From positions 368,845 to 432,844 of IMG/VR virus record IMGVR_UViG_3300010403_000705: DNA of 64,000 bases. One strand, written 5' to 3'. Below are positions 9,058-17,507 of the stretch, one piece after another (the first letter of the stretch is position 1; each line of letters starts with the position of its first letter). The translations under genes and the position numbers were made by a program. The notes beneath the pieces were generated by a model that saw nothing but the letters and a program-made list of their open reading frames with translations, made no database searches and was not told the origin of the DNA. Origin of the DNA: a virus.

Positions 9058-9307
9058 TATGTTTATTATAATTGAGTATTTTATTACTACGTTCACTATG
9101 ACAATTAGCACATACTAATTCACATTTATCTATTTCAGAAAATATAATACTCAATTTTCATAAATTTAAATATAACAAAATTCTTGTAAAGTGATGTTAG
9201 AAAATATTATATGACTCTGATACCCATCTCCAATCAGGATGACTACGTTTCAGTGGTATCAAAAATTCTTCCGGAAGAAATCTTTTTCGAAAATCTAAAA
9301 AAAGTTT
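9044..9307 (-). pseudogene. Decayed minus-strand HNH-type gene fragments
   Basis: Reading the minus strand, 9157-9044 encodes a fragment containing EIDKCELVCANCHSERSNK, the CxxCH C-terminal zinc part of many HNH endonucleases, with no ATG and a stop just before it. A second fragment in another frame (9307-9197) reads FRKRFLPEEFLIPLKRSHPDW, again with no start. The two pieces look like remnants of one or two mobile genes lost by frameshift and deletion. They overlap the 3' end of the amidohydrolase by 14 bases. Confidence 0.5.
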
Positions 9308-9336
9308 TTAAGTTATAATTTAATAGAAGAATTAAT

Positions 9337-10677
9337 ATGAATAGAGTTAGATTTGCTCCCAGCCCTACTGGATCTCTTCATGTAGGAGGAGTTCGTACAG
9401 CCTTATATAATTGGTTATGGTCTAAGAAAATTGGTGGTCAATTTATATTACGTATTGAAGATACTGATTTTATTAGAAATGATCCATCAAGTTATGATAA
9501 TATTTTACGAACTTTAGATTGGTTAGGTTTACATTGGGATGAGGGTCCAGATATTAATGGTAAATTTGGTCCTTATACTCAATCAGATAGGCGAGATTTT
9601 TATAAGGCATTTGCAAATTCTTTAATTGCTGATGGCAAAGCATACCGTTGCAATTGTAGTATGCAACAATTGATGCAATGGAAATCGCAATCTCCTAATT
9701 GGAAATATCCTGGCATTTGTAGGGACAAGAATATTGACTCTAGTAACTCACATGTTGTAAGACTAAAAGTAGATACTGATGCTATAATTTCATATAATGA
9801 TTTAGTTTTTGGAAAAATAACAACTCCTACATCCTCATTATATGATTTTGTTTTGCTTAGGGAAAATGGTATTCCACTTTATAATTTTGCAGCTGTTGTG
9901 GATGATCATTTAATGCATATTGATTTAGTAGCTAGAGGTCGTGATCATATGATTAATACTCCCAATCAAATTTTATTATATAATGCTTTTGGCTGGGACC
10001 TCCCATCGTTTGCGCATCTTCCTATGCTATTAAACATGCAAGGAGACAAACTTTCTAAAAGAGATGGATCAGTCTCAGTAAATGAGTTTAGAAAACTTGG
10101 ATTTTCTGCCAACGGGTTATTAAATTATTTATTAAGATTTGGTTGGTCTCACGGTGACCAAGAACTTTTCTCTATGGGGGAAATGATTGAATTGTTTTCT
10201 TGGGAATCATGTAAAAAATCGGATGGTCGATTTGACATGGCAAAAGCACTTGCTATTAATGGTAAAAACTTGATGAGGTCCAATTTAGTATCTAATGAAA
10301 CATATATTAAAGATTTAGCGTCATTTGGAATTTGTGCAGATGATAAAATTATTGAAATGGTACGAGCCAAGGCTAAGTCCTACCTAGAAGCAAAAGAATT
10401 ATTATCCTTTTTGGTAGATGGTGCATTAACTAATTATCCTATGGATATTCCAGAAGATGGAAAAATTCATATCAGCAATTTGTTAAAAATTTACTCGCAA
10501 CTATCTTTAATAGATAAAGATGCATTAGTATTAGCGACTAAATCTTATTGCCAAGAAAATAATTTAAATTTTCCAAATATTTCTCAATTGTTAAGACATT
10601 ATTTTACTGGTAAAACGATTGGTCCAGATATTTATAAAATTATAGAATATTTATGTCATTACAAAAATATCCATTGA
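9337..10677 (+). CDS. gltX: Glutamyl-tRNA synthetase
   Basis: A class I synthetase of 446 aa, slightly shorter than usual bacterial GluRS (~470). The N-terminal FAPSPTGSLHVGG holds the HIGH-type motif (HVGG, residues 15-18). ILRIEDTD follows, and KLSKRDG near residue 239 is the KMSKS-type loop. A CxC pair near residues 106-108 and a later Cys lie in the zinc-binding region. It charges tRNA-Glu; a tRNA-Glu(TTC) is encoded at 33325. Whether it also charges tRNA-Gln (33954) cannot be judged. Confidence 0.95.
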   Translation: MNRVRFAPSPTGSLHVGGVRTALYNWLWSKKIGGQFILRIEDTDFIRNDPSSYDNILRTLDWLGLHWDEGPDINGKFGPYTQSDRRDFYKAFANSLIADGKAYRCNCSMQQLMQWKSQSPNWKYPGICRDKNIDSSNSHVVRLKVDTDAIISYNDLVFGKITTPTSSLYDFVLLRENGIPLYNFAAVVDDHLMHIDLVARGRDHMINTPNQILLYNAFGWDLPSFAHLPMLLNMQGDKLSKRDGSVSVNEFRKLGFSANGLLNYLLRFGWSHGDQELFSMGEMIELFSWESCKKSDGRFDMAKALAINGKNLMRSNLVSNETYIKDLASFGICADDKIIEMVRAKAKSYLEAKELLSFLVDGALTNYPMDIPEDGKIHISNLLKIYSQLSLIDKDALVLATKSYCQENNLNFPNISQLLRHYFTGKTIGPDIYKIIEYLCHYKNIH

Positions 10678-10703
10678 TAAATAAAAATTTTAAGGTAAAA
10701 TGA

Positions 10704-11324
10704 ATGAGTAAAGATCGAATAACAACATCGCCTAATCTATTAGAATCCTCACCTTTACATCATGAAGCTAGAACACTAGGAGATATTCATTTCCGAGCTT
10801 GGTCACATAATGTACAAGATAAGTATAAAGGGATGGCGGTAGAAGATATTAAAGATGCGTTACAAAAAACATCTTTGCCATATGCTGTATGTTTTGAGCA
10901 TTGGATTGGTGATTTTAATATGGGTACTGGCATACGTAACGCAAATGCTTTTAATGCTAGGGAAGTTTTTTATATTGGTGATAAAAAATGGGATCGCCGA
11001 TCAGCAGTAGGGGTGCATAATTATATTGATGTTAAATGGGTTCCCACAATAGAAGAATTTCTATCTTTAAAAGATAGATATGTTTTCATCGGAGTTGATA
11101 ATATCCCTGGCTCTGTACCGTTAGTGAACTTTAAATGGCCAAAAAATACTTTAATGATTTTTGGTGAAGAAGGTGTGGGTCTTACTCCAGAAATACAATC
11201 ACATTGTGAAGCTATTGTAGCTATTGAAATGTTTGGCAGTGTTCGATCTCTTAATTGTGGAACAGCATCGGGTATTGTAATGTATGATTTTGTATCTAAA
11301 TTAGGAAATATTTATGAAAAGTAA
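10704..11324 (+). CDS. SpoU/TrmH-family RNA 2'-O-methyltransferase
   Basis: Three SpoU motifs are visible: an early N-x-G-x-x-x-R-x-A-like segment (MGTGIRNANAF), then MIFGEEGVGL (motif 2, the knot strand), then IEMFGSVRSLNCGTASGIVMY (motif 3). These form the SAM-binding trefoil knot that methylates the 2'-OH of tRNA or rRNA. The target is unknown, but the window's many tRNAs make tRNA attractive. It overlaps the next gene by 11 bases. Confidence 0.88.
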   Translation: MSKDRITTSPNLLESSPLHHEARTLGDIHFRAWSHNVQDKYKGMAVEDIKDALQKTSLPYAVCFEHWIGDFNMGTGIRNANAFNAREVFYIGDKKWDRRSAVGVHNYIDVKWVPTIEEFLSLKDRYVFIGVDNIPGSVPLVNFKWPKNTLMIFGEEGVGLTPEIQSHCEAIVAIEMFGSVRSLNCGTASGIVMYDFVSKLGNIYEK

Positions 11325-11571
11325 AAATAGTTTACCTTTTATGAATAAAAAAGAGATAAAATTTAATGCGCATGATTTAGTAGATTATATAGATGAAGTT
11401 GTGGATCCAGATCATAAGTTATCTATATCTGAAATAGATATGTTGGTATCATTTTCTATGAAAATTCATAATCTTATCCCAGATAAAAGAATGATTTTTG
11501 TTGGTCAAGGATTATATAATGAGTTATGTGTAACTATAACAAAATTGTTTAAAAATTGGATTTTTTCTTAG
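11314..11571 (+). CDS. Unknown protein, 85 aa
   Basis: Not recognised. A helical acidic sequence that ends in a hydrophobic tail (KLFKNWIFS) resembling the basic-aromatic tails of the small proteins between 50.5 and 61.6 kb. Between its stop and the next gene lies a short hairpin (TGTGAC...GTCACA, about 11608-11628). Confidence 0.5.
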   Translation: MKSKNSLPFMNKKEIKFNAHDLVDYIDEVVDPDHKLSISEIDMLVSFSMKIHNLIPDKRMIFVGQGLYNELCVTITKLFKNWIFS

Positions 11572-11666
11572 AGGTTTTTATGAGTTGCGATAATGATTGT
11601 TGGTTAATGTGACAAACAGGAGTCACAAGTAGTTAAATGGTTGAAACTAACCGAGAAATTATTTAA

Positions 11667-11870
11667 ATGATTAAAAAATTACTTTCTAGAGAAGAAATGG
11701 AAAAGTTAAATACAAGAAGGCTTTTGTCCTATAGAGATAAACTATTATCTTATCATGATTATCCAGACCATGATGATCCTACTTCAATAGGCAAATCTAG
11801 CCCAGAGTGGCAAGAAGCATATCTAAACATTAGAGAAATTCTTTCTACTAGAGAACATGTAGATAGGTAA
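11667..11870 (+). CDS. Unknown protein, 67 aa
   Basis: Not recognised. A charged, helical sequence with a central HDYPDHDDP segment, preceding the Nudix gene by four bases and likely co-translated with it. Confidence 0.5.
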   Translation: MIKKLLSREEMEKLNTRRLLSYRDKLLSYHDYPDHDDPTSIGKSSPEWQEAYLNIREILSTREHVDR

Positions 11871-11874
11871 GTTT

Positions 11875-12276
11875 ATGAGACAAGCAGCAGTAATGTTAAT
11901 TATTAAAGAAGGACTAATTTTAGGCGTGAGCCGTCGCCTTGATCCAAATAAATTTGGACTCCCTGGTGGTAAATTAGAGGACAATGAATTTCCAATTGAT
12001 GCAGCAATTAGGGAAACTTTTGAAGAGACTGGGGTAAAAGTAAGTTCTGCTTCTTTTCTTTATGAAAGAATAGAGCCGCCGGGATCACCAGATGGTTATG
12101 CTTTTCAAACATATTGTTATTACGCTGATAGTTGGTCTGGTGAAGCTTCAAAACTTGAAGAGAGTGAAGTTAAATGGGTGACAGAAAATGAATTAGCTTC
12201 TGGTGCTTTTCCAGAGCATAATATTAACACAATTGCAGTATTCAAAACATTATATCCTAATGTTTATATTAAGTAA
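11875..12276 (+). CDS. Nudix hydrolase (MutT-like)
   Basis: At 133 aa it is a minimal Nudix domain. The Nudix box (GX5EX7REUXEEXGU) is complete at about residues 34-56: GGKLED, then AAIRETFEETGV. It cleaves a nucleoside diphosphate linked to another group. The substrate (oxidised dNTP, ADP-ribose, NAD-capped RNA or other) is not determined by the sequence. Confidence 0.9.
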   Translation: MRQAAVMLIIKEGLILGVSRRLDPNKFGLPGGKLEDNEFPIDAAIRETFEETGVKVSSASFLYERIEPPGSPDGYAFQTYCYYADSWSGEASKLEESEVKWVTENELASGAFPEHNINTIAVFKTLYPNVYIK

Positions 12277-12292
12277 AAAGAAGGAGTTAATA

Positions 12293-12949
12293 ATGAATCG
12301 TCTCTTATATACAATTTTATTTGGTTTGACGTTATATGGATGTGATGCCAGCAAACATATGGAAGATTTGGGTTTTAAAAAAGGTAATGGCGTAGTGGAA
12401 AAAGGAGTAGTAAAATATGATTCTTTAGTTGAAAAAGACGAAATTTGTAATCAGAAGTGGTCAGATTATGAAGCGCAACTGCAAAGACGTGCTGATTTAA
12501 TTCCTATGTTAGTTGAGACTGCTAAAGGTTTTGCGACCCATGAACAAGATACTCTTCGTCAAGTGATTGAAGCACGTGCTTCTGCTACGCAAATTAAATT
12601 GACCGGCGAAGATTTTACTGATCCAGTCAAGATGGAAGAATTTCAAAAAGCTCAAAGTCAAATGAAAGGATCCTTATCTCGTTTAATGATGGTAGAAGAA
12701 AAATATCCAGATTTAAAAAGTGATAAACATTTCCATGATTTAATGATTCAAATGGAAGGCACCGAAAATAGGATTCTGCGCTCCCGACAAGAGTATAATA
12801 AAGCTGTAATGGAATTTAATTTAGAATTGCGTCGTATTAGCGGTAAAGCAATTAACCCAATCACAGGGTTTGAATTCAAACCACGTGTATTCTTTACTGC
12901 TGATGAAAGTTCTAAAACTGCTCCTAAAATTGATTTTTCTAAAAAATAA
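12293..12949 (+). CDS. lemA: LemA-family lipoprotein
   Basis: A signal peptide ends at lipobox LYGC. The mature helical domain contains YEAQLQRRADLIPMLVETAKGFATHE, the LemA signature (N/RRxDLIPNLVxxVKGYAxHE), and ends near GFEFKPRVFF. LemA proteins are membrane-anchored helical bundles found beside TPM-domain genes in bacteria. AAGGAG lies upstream of ATG 12293. The next gene is a TPM protein, so the usual bacterial pair is preserved here. Role in phage unknown. Confidence 0.88.
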   Translation: MNRLLYTILFGLTLYGCDASKHMEDLGFKKGNGVVEKGVVKYDSLVEKDEICNQKWSDYEAQLQRRADLIPMLVETAKGFATHEQDTLRQVIEARASATQIKLTGEDFTDPVKMEEFQKAQSQMKGSLSRLMMVEEKYPDLKSDKHFHDLMIQMEGTENRILRSRQEYNKAVMEFNLELRRISGKAINPITGFEFKPRVFFTADESSKTAPKIDFSKK

Positions 12950-12975
12950 TATAGATAAATCTGTGATATACAAGA

Positions 12976-14010
12976 ATGCATTTTAAATTTAAAAATTTAC
13001 TTATATTAATTGTTTTATTAATAACATTAATTAATAAATTCTCATACGCTTTTACTCCTCCCCCAGCACCTAAGCCTCCTAGAAATTACATAGTAGATAT
13101 GGCTAATAAGTTATCTCCGGTTAATTTGAATAACCTAAATGCTAGAATTAATCAAGTAAACAGAATTTCTAAAAATGAAATTGCAGTTTTGATTATTCCA
13201 TCTTTAGAAAGTGAGAATATCAGTGATGTTGCACATACAACTTTTAATGATTGGAAAATTGGAAAAAAAGGTCTTGACAATGGTGTATTAATAGTTATTG
13301 CTGTCCTTGATCGTTGTTCTAGAATCGAAACGGGTAAAGGTGTTGAAGGTGATTTAACTGATCTTAAAACTAATGATATATTAAAAAATAACCTAAACCC
13401 TTTCCTTAAGAAAGGAGATTTTTATGGAGGGTTGATAGAAACAATAAATCTCTTATCTAATACTATAGATAGTCGTAAGGATCAACAAACATCTCCTTTA
13501 CCTAGTTCTTTTTCTCCTAAAAATAATCAGCCAGCTAACTGCTCTTCGTCAACAATTGGATCTGATACAGATCATGGTGGTACAATTATGTTATTTTTAA
13601 TTTTTATAAGTAGTATGATAGTTTTTATATGTTGGCGCAAGTTTCGCACATCACGTAAACCACTGTATGATGCAGATTATAGTAGTACGCAGTCGACATA
13701 TACTAATACAGAAAACACTTATTATTCATCTTCTTCAACAGTACGTCCTGTAACATATACTCCATACACTAGGGAAAAAAATGAAGATTCATTGGTAAAT
13801 ACCATAAGTGTGGTTGCTGCTGTTACTCCATTTGTGCCGTACCTCACAGAAGACAATGATCCTCCAACTAGTAAAAGGATAGAAAATTATCATAATGATA
13901 ATTCTGATAATAACTTTACTTCAGATGATCATGAATTTTGTTCAGATGATCATGAATTTGGAGGCGGTGAATCTGGCGGCGGCGGATCTGACGATAGTTG
14001 GGACGAATGA
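12976..14010 (+). CDS. TPM-domain (YgcG-type) membrane protein
   Basis: A signal peptide (residues 1-25) and proline-rich PPPAPKPP are followed by a TPM domain (~35-155) with VDMANKLSP, NEIAVLIIPSLE and KGLDNGVLIVIA. One transmembrane helix (~203-220) precedes a low-complexity Ser/Thr/Tyr region and a Gly-rich acidic C-terminus (GGGESGGGGSDDSWDE). This is the complete YgcG-like architecture, usually paired with LemA. In bacteria the pair is linked to envelope or photosystem maintenance. A repeated SDDHEF occurs near the end. Confidence 0.87.
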   Translation: MHFKFKNLLILIVLLITLINKFSYAFTPPPAPKPPRNYIVDMANKLSPVNLNNLNARINQVNRISKNEIAVLIIPSLESENISDVAHTTFNDWKIGKKGLDNGVLIVIAVLDRCSRIETGKGVEGDLTDLKTNDILKNNLNPFLKKGDFYGGLIETINLLSNTIDSRKDQQTSPLPSSFSPKNNQPANCSSSTIGSDTDHGGTIMLFLIFISSMIVFICWRKFRTSRKPLYDADYSSTQSTYTNTENTYYSSSSTVRPVTYTPYTREKNEDSLVNTISVVAAVTPFVPYLTEDNDPPTSKRIENYHNDNSDNNFTSDDHEFCSDDHEFGGGESGGGGSDDSWDE

Positions 14011-14093
14011 TCAAATATAAAATTTGTAAAACTTACGACTCCCATCACACATTATATGTATGATGTACATTGTGCTCAAATTTTTGGATTAAT

Positions 14094-14624
14094 ATGATTA
14101 TAGCTCATGCGAGTAAAAACTCCCACTGTTCTTATTGTGGTTCATATTTTTCAGAACAGGAAAAGTGGCCAAGACGATGCATCATATGCGACAATATAAC
14201 ATATTGTAATCCTACACCAGTTAGCGTTTCCTTAATAAGGGTCTTAGTAGATTGTAATAAATTAGGCATTCTAGTTGTTAGAAGAGCTGCTGATCCTAAA
14301 TTTGGAGAGTGGGCATTACCAGGTGGGTATTTAGTAGTACAAGAAAGCTGGGAAGAAGGTGCAGTTCGCGAGCTTCATGAGGAAGTTGGAATTAAATTAG
14401 ATCCATCAAAAATTGAAACATATCATGTTTCAAATGCCACCGAAAACAGTAACTTACTAATTTTCCACACATACCAAGACATTATAATGTGGAATGAAAT
14501 ATTAGAACATTTCATTCCAAACAATGAAGTGTTAGATATAGATGTTTGTTTTCTACCTACGGAATTATGTTTTTCTACACATACAAAATGTCTAGAAAAA
14601 TATCTTAAAGAGATTTCTAAATAA
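14094..14624 (+). CDS. Zinc-ribbon Nudix hydrolase (NudC-like)
   Basis: An N-terminal Cys4 ribbon (CSYCG, then CIICD) precedes a Nudix box with GGYLVVQESWEEGAVREL and HEEVGI. The zinc ribbon plus Nudix arrangement resembles NADH pyrophosphatase/NudC and related ADP-ribose hydrolases. The NudC SQPWPFPxS motif after the box is not apparent, so NAD decapping is not established. ATG 14094 is preferred over the in-frame ATG at 14070. Confidence 0.85.
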   Translation: MIIAHASKNSHCSYCGSYFSEQEKWPRRCIICDNITYCNPTPVSVSLIRVLVDCNKLGILVVRRAADPKFGEWALPGGYLVVQESWEEGAVRELHEEVGIKLDPSKIETYHVSNATENSNLLIFHTYQDIIMWNEILEHFIPNNEVLDIDVCFLPTELCFSTHTKCLEKYLKEISK

Positions 14625-14660
14625 AATATTTTTTCATTCATTGGCAAGATAATATCTAAT

Positions 14661-14778
14661 GGAGCGATGGCGGAATTGATATACGCAAGCGGTAAAAAAC
14701 AGTGTATGATTTTTTTACCGCTTAATTAGTATAATACACTATACTAATTTATAGGTTTGACTCCTATTCGCTCCACCA
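14661..14778 (+). tRNA. Aberrant tRNA-Leu-like RNA, 13-bp anticodon arm, kissing loop
   Basis: Acceptor GGAGCGA/TCGCTCC, discriminator A and encoded CCA (to 14778) are present. So are a Leu-type D-arm, an 8-bp variable arm (14726-14733 with 14740-14747) and T-stem ATAGG/CCTAT. Instead of 5 bp plus 7 nt, the anticodon arm is a 13-bp helix (14687-14699 with 14711-14723) with an 11-nt loop and no assignable anticodon. The loop segment AGTGTAT (14701-14707) is perfectly complementary to ATACACT (14734-14740) in the variable arm, which would allow a loop-loop contact. Either a tRNA with a ~20-nt insert or a tRNA-derived regulatory RNA. Confidence 0.7.
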
Positions 14779-14798
14779 TAAATAAACATAAGGGCATA

Positions 14799-15026
14799 AT
14801 GAAAAAAATCACACTATTAGCAGTTATACTAGTAATAGGATGTCAGCAAGAACCAATACCTATAACCAAAGAAATTATACCTAGGAATACACATGTCGCA
14901 CCGTTTACATTGGAACAATGTGATGAAATACTTCAAAAAGCTGAAAATGAAACTTTTTTTCAAGGTATGCAAGCCCGCGCAACTTTAGCTACGGCTTGTT
15001 ACAATAGTTTAACAGTAAAAAGATAA
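14799..15026 (+). CDS. Small lipoprotein, 75 aa
   Basis: The signal peptide MKKITLLAVILVIGC has a lipobox (VIGC) and predicts an envelope lipoprotein. Two further Cys (about residues 45 and 70) could form a disulfide. Function unknown. ATG 14799 is chosen because the in-frame ATG at 14757 lies inside the tRNA-like gene. Confidence 0.65.
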   Translation: MKKITLLAVILVIGCQQEPIPITKEIIPRNTHVAPFTLEQCDEILQKAENETFFQGMQARATLATACYNSLTVKR

Positions 15027-15034
15027 TTATTTAG

Positions 15035-15418
15035 ATGTATAGCGTATCTCAATATCATAATGATAAATATGGTAATGTAATAGAAATTTCTATCGATAAG
15101 AATGGAATCTATGAAACACCTTTTAAAGCCATTGCGCAAGTAAAACTTATTAGAAGATTATGGTCAGAAAATCATAATGATAAAATTAGAATATTAATCA
15201 ATAAACAAGTTTTAACCATTAAAGAGATGGAAAAATGGTGCCTGGAGGAATACAAGCTTTTACCAAAGTGTAAAAATTGCGCTATTTGTTTAAAAGAAAG
15301 AATCTATACTCATCCTTTGTCTAAGACGAGCATTTTTTGCTCACAAAAATGCGCAGATGTAGATTATAATTACGAAATAGAAAAAATGAAAGATGAAGAA
15401 GAAATAGATTATTTATAG
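15035..15418 (+). CDS. Zinc-finger protein, 127 aa
   Basis: The C-terminal half has CKNCAIC followed by FCSQKCAD, a four-Cys zinc site like treble-clef or FCS-type fingers. The N-terminal half looks like a small beta domain. Possibly a nucleic-acid or protein adaptor; no family assigned. Confidence 0.6.
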   Translation: MYSVSQYHNDKYGNVIEISIDKNGIYETPFKAIAQVKLIRRLWSENHNDKIRILINKQVLTIKEMEKWCLEEYKLLPKCKNCAICLKERIYTHPLSKTSIFCSQKCADVDYNYEIEKMKDEEEIDYL

Positions 15419-15549
15419 CAATAATATGAATATATAGACATTGATATAGGTCTCTCAACGGACAGTCGATAATCTATTTAGGATAAAATATCCGCGGCAT
15501 ATTTCATCTGTAAAAAGATTGATAAAATACCTACAATAAGGAGAATATT

Positions 15550-15783
15550 ATGGTAGCAAAAAAATTAGTTGAAAAAAAGCCAGTAAAGAAATCTCCAAAA
15601 TCTGGAGCTACTGATACTGTAGTCAAGACTGTTAAAAAAGCCGTCAAAAAGGTGGCAGAAGCAGTAAAAAAAGTGTCTCCAGTAGTTGAAGCGGTTGACA
15701 CCATGTTAGACTCTGGTAGTTCTACCGATTCTGACAAAAATGACTCTGATAAAAAAGTTTCTTCGAAAAAAGAAACAGAATAA
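15550..15783 (+). CDS. Lys/Ala-rich histone H1-like basic protein
   Basis: The first ~50 residues consist of Lys/Ala/Val/Pro repeats (KKAVKKVAEAVKK) like the tails of bacterial histone H1-like proteins. The C-terminus is Ser/Asp-rich. It probably binds DNA or RNA through charge. AAGGAG upstream of the ATG and a strong downstream terminator suggest a monocistronic, well-expressed transcript. The low-complexity minus-strand frame here is a shadow. Confidence 0.65.
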   Translation: MVAKKLVEKKPVKKSPKSGATDTVVKTVKKAVKKVAEAVKKVSPVVEAVDTMLDSGSSTDSDKNDSDKKVSSKKETE

Positions 15784-15811
15784 CGCAGATACAAAATAGT
15801 GTCTTTATTTT

Positions 15812-15842
15812 AAAAGAGAGGGTTATGTCCTCTCTTTTTTTT
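15812..15842 (+). terminator. Rho-independent terminator
   Basis: AAAAGAGAGG (15812-15821) pairs with CCTCTCTTTT (15829-15838), loop of about 7 nt, followed by a T-run to 15842. It closes the Lys-rich protein transcript. Confidence 0.85.
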
Positions 15843-15847
15843 ATTTA

Positions 15848-16459
15848 GTGGATTCCTTGATTATGCAAGTTTTAAAATTAATTGATAGTCATCCGCTCAA
15901 ATCAAGATTAAGTTATGAAGTGGGTTTTGGTGGCGCAGATGGACAAGTATTTCAACACTTAACTGATAAAGAAAAAGTAATTAAAATATCTGTAGTTTAT
16001 GAACATGCGATTCCAGTTGAAAAGCAAATTTCAAACACATTTCAGGTATTAGAATACTTAAAGTTATATAAACCAGACGCGTACGCGCATGTGTATGAAT
16101 TTGATATAATCAAAAATTATTATCGTGATACTATTTCAGGTGTGCAAAAATATATTGTATACTATTACATAATGGATAAATGCAATCCTTTAACAGAAGA
16201 TGAAAAAAAAGTATTTCACACAATTGTATCACATGAAGATAAATTAAAAAATAAAAGTCCCGTACCAGCATTACATGTTCTAGATGATTTAAGTATGGGT
16301 TTGGATTTTGATTTGTCAAAAATTATAAAATTCTGTCAAACAATTAATTGTTTGCCGATCCAGCATTTAGATATTCATCCGAGAAATATTATGAAAAATA
16401 AATTAGGAGATTTTTGTCTTATTGATTTTGATCGTTGTGAACTAAGAAAGGAAATATAA
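15848..16459 (+). CDS. Protein-kinase-fold (APH-like) protein
   Basis: About 203 aa with HLDIHPRNIM followed by FCLIDFDR. This matches the kinase catalytic loop HxDxxxxN plus a DFD (DFG-equivalent) magnesium motif. The N-lobe has a Gly-rich FGGADGQV and a VIKIS that could provide the ATP-site Lys. It resembles small atypical or aminoglycoside-phosphotransferase-like kinases of viruses. Substrate unknown. The start may be GTG 15848 or ATG 15863. Confidence 0.7.
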   Translation: MDSLIMQVLKLIDSHPLKSRLSYEVGFGGADGQVFQHLTDKEKVIKISVVYEHAIPVEKQISNTFQVLEYLKLYKPDAYAHVYEFDIIKNYYRDTISGVQKYIVYYYIMDKCNPLTEDEKKVFHTIVSHEDKLKNKSPVPALHVLDDLSMGLDFDLSKIIKFCQTINCLPIQHLDIHPRNIMKNKLGDFCLIDFDRCELRKEI

Positions 16460-16462
16460 ATA

Positions 16463-16771
16463 GTGTCAAAAATAGATAAATTACCAAAAGTAGATTTAGT
16501 GTTACTAAAACAATTAGTTACAGAACTAGAAAATAGTCTAGAGATTTGTGAGAAAATTAAAAATGACGACAATTTCGATCATACAAAATTCATAATTGAA
16601 ATGTCAAAATCCACCGGACTTATAGCTGGTATTATACAAGAAAGTTCAATGTTAATAGGTGACACCCAAACTATTGTAAAAGCAAGTCAGCAACCAAGTT
16701 CTAAGAACACCGACTTTATTGATAAGATATTATCGGGTGGATTAAAAGGTTCTGGCGGTTCAACAAATTAA
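16463..16771 (+). CDS. Unknown helical protein, 102 aa
   Basis: Uses a GTG start, since no better ATG exists near the N-terminus. A predicted helical sequence with a Gly/Ser-rich end (SGGLKGSGGS). Lies three bases after the kinase-like gene. Function unknown. Confidence 0.5.
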   Translation: MSKIDKLPKVDLVLLKQLVTELENSLEICEKIKNDDNFDHTKFIIEMSKSTGLIAGIIQESSMLIGDTQTIVKASQQPSSKNTDFIDKILSGGLKGSGGSTN

Positions 16772-16788
16772 ATAAGGATTATAAAATA

Positions 16789-17076
16789 ATGAAAACATCT
16801 ACACGTAATGACGTAAAACAATTAGCTATTTCAATTGAATCATTAGCTCGTGAAATTCAAAATAAAATTGATTCAGGATCTGATGTGCTTGCTACAGCTA
16901 ATGAGCTGGTAAGAAATAATTTAACATTAGTTTTTGCTTTAGGAGAAGTATCGGCTGTTGAATATATGGAGTCTTCTAAGAAGAAAACGCCTTTAGTAAA
17001 AAAAGGATTAACTCGCAATTATAGCAATTATTATCGCGTAAGAGATAGTCTAACAGGTCGCTTTACTGCCAAATAA
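16789..17076 (+). CDS. Unknown protein, 95 aa
   Basis: Not recognised. A helical N-terminal half, with a basic C-terminus (NYSNYYRVRDSLTGRFTAK). The ending LTGRFTAK resembles segments seen in phage virion-associated basic proteins, but this is not diagnostic. A gene of the small + strand run 15.8-17.5 kb. Confidence 0.5.
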   Translation: MKTSTRNDVKQLAISIESLAREIQNKIDSGSDVLATANELVRNNLTLVFALGEVSAVEYMESSKKKTPLVKKGLTRNYSNYYRVRDSLTGRFTAK

Positions 17077-17094
17077 TGAGGGATTATTCAGAAG

Positions 17095-17505
17095 ATGAAT
17101 GATATTATTGATAGTATAATAAAACAAATTTATAGTATTTTTGCTGTTACAGAAGAATCATTACAGAGTTGGAATGGTGAAGGAAATTTGCAATTTCCGG
17201 CATTACTTGCAAAATTAGCGGCTCAAATGAATTGGGATGAAAAACAATTACGCGAAGCCGATCCTATTATTAGGTTTTATATTCGTCGCAATCCTAACTA
17301 CCATGTAACTCGTGGAGCACATGGTGGGATTATGAGAGCTTCTGATAAATATAAAAAAGAAGTTCTCAAAGCTGCAAAGGATTCAGCAAAAAAACAAATG
17401 TTGGCAGCTCTAGAAGCTAAGGCTGCAAGTATGCTAGCAAATAGCAAAAACGATTCAAATAAAAGTGAAGATGAAGATTTAGATAATCTTTTTACAGATA
17501 AGTAA
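17095..17505 (+). CDS. VTRGxxGG-motif protein, paralog of 49143
   Basis: 136 aa of unknown function. It contains YHVTRGAHGGIMRAS, matching AYVTRGKNGGVIRGS in the protein at 49143-49484. The preceding region in both looks helical (a possible winged-helix DNA-binding fold with the motif as the wing). The C-terminus is Lys/Ala-rich then acidic. Both paralogs are followed immediately by strong hairpins. Confidence 0.65.
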   Translation: MNDIIDSIIKQIYSIFAVTEESLQSWNGEGNLQFPALLAKLAAQMNWDEKQLREADPIIRFYIRRNPNYHVTRGAHGGIMRASDKYKKEVLKAAKDSAKKQMLAALEAKAASMLANSKNDSNKSEDEDLDNLFTDK

Positions 17506-17507
17506 TT

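Noticed and set aside
11580-11612. 10-aa leader-like ORF before 11667
   Set aside because: Too short to support, although the hairpin downstream could be regulatory.
15531-15794. Minus-strand frame opposite the Lys-rich gene
   Set aside because: It is the antisense shadow of a low-complexity Lys/Ala repeat. The + strand frame has an RBS and a terminator.
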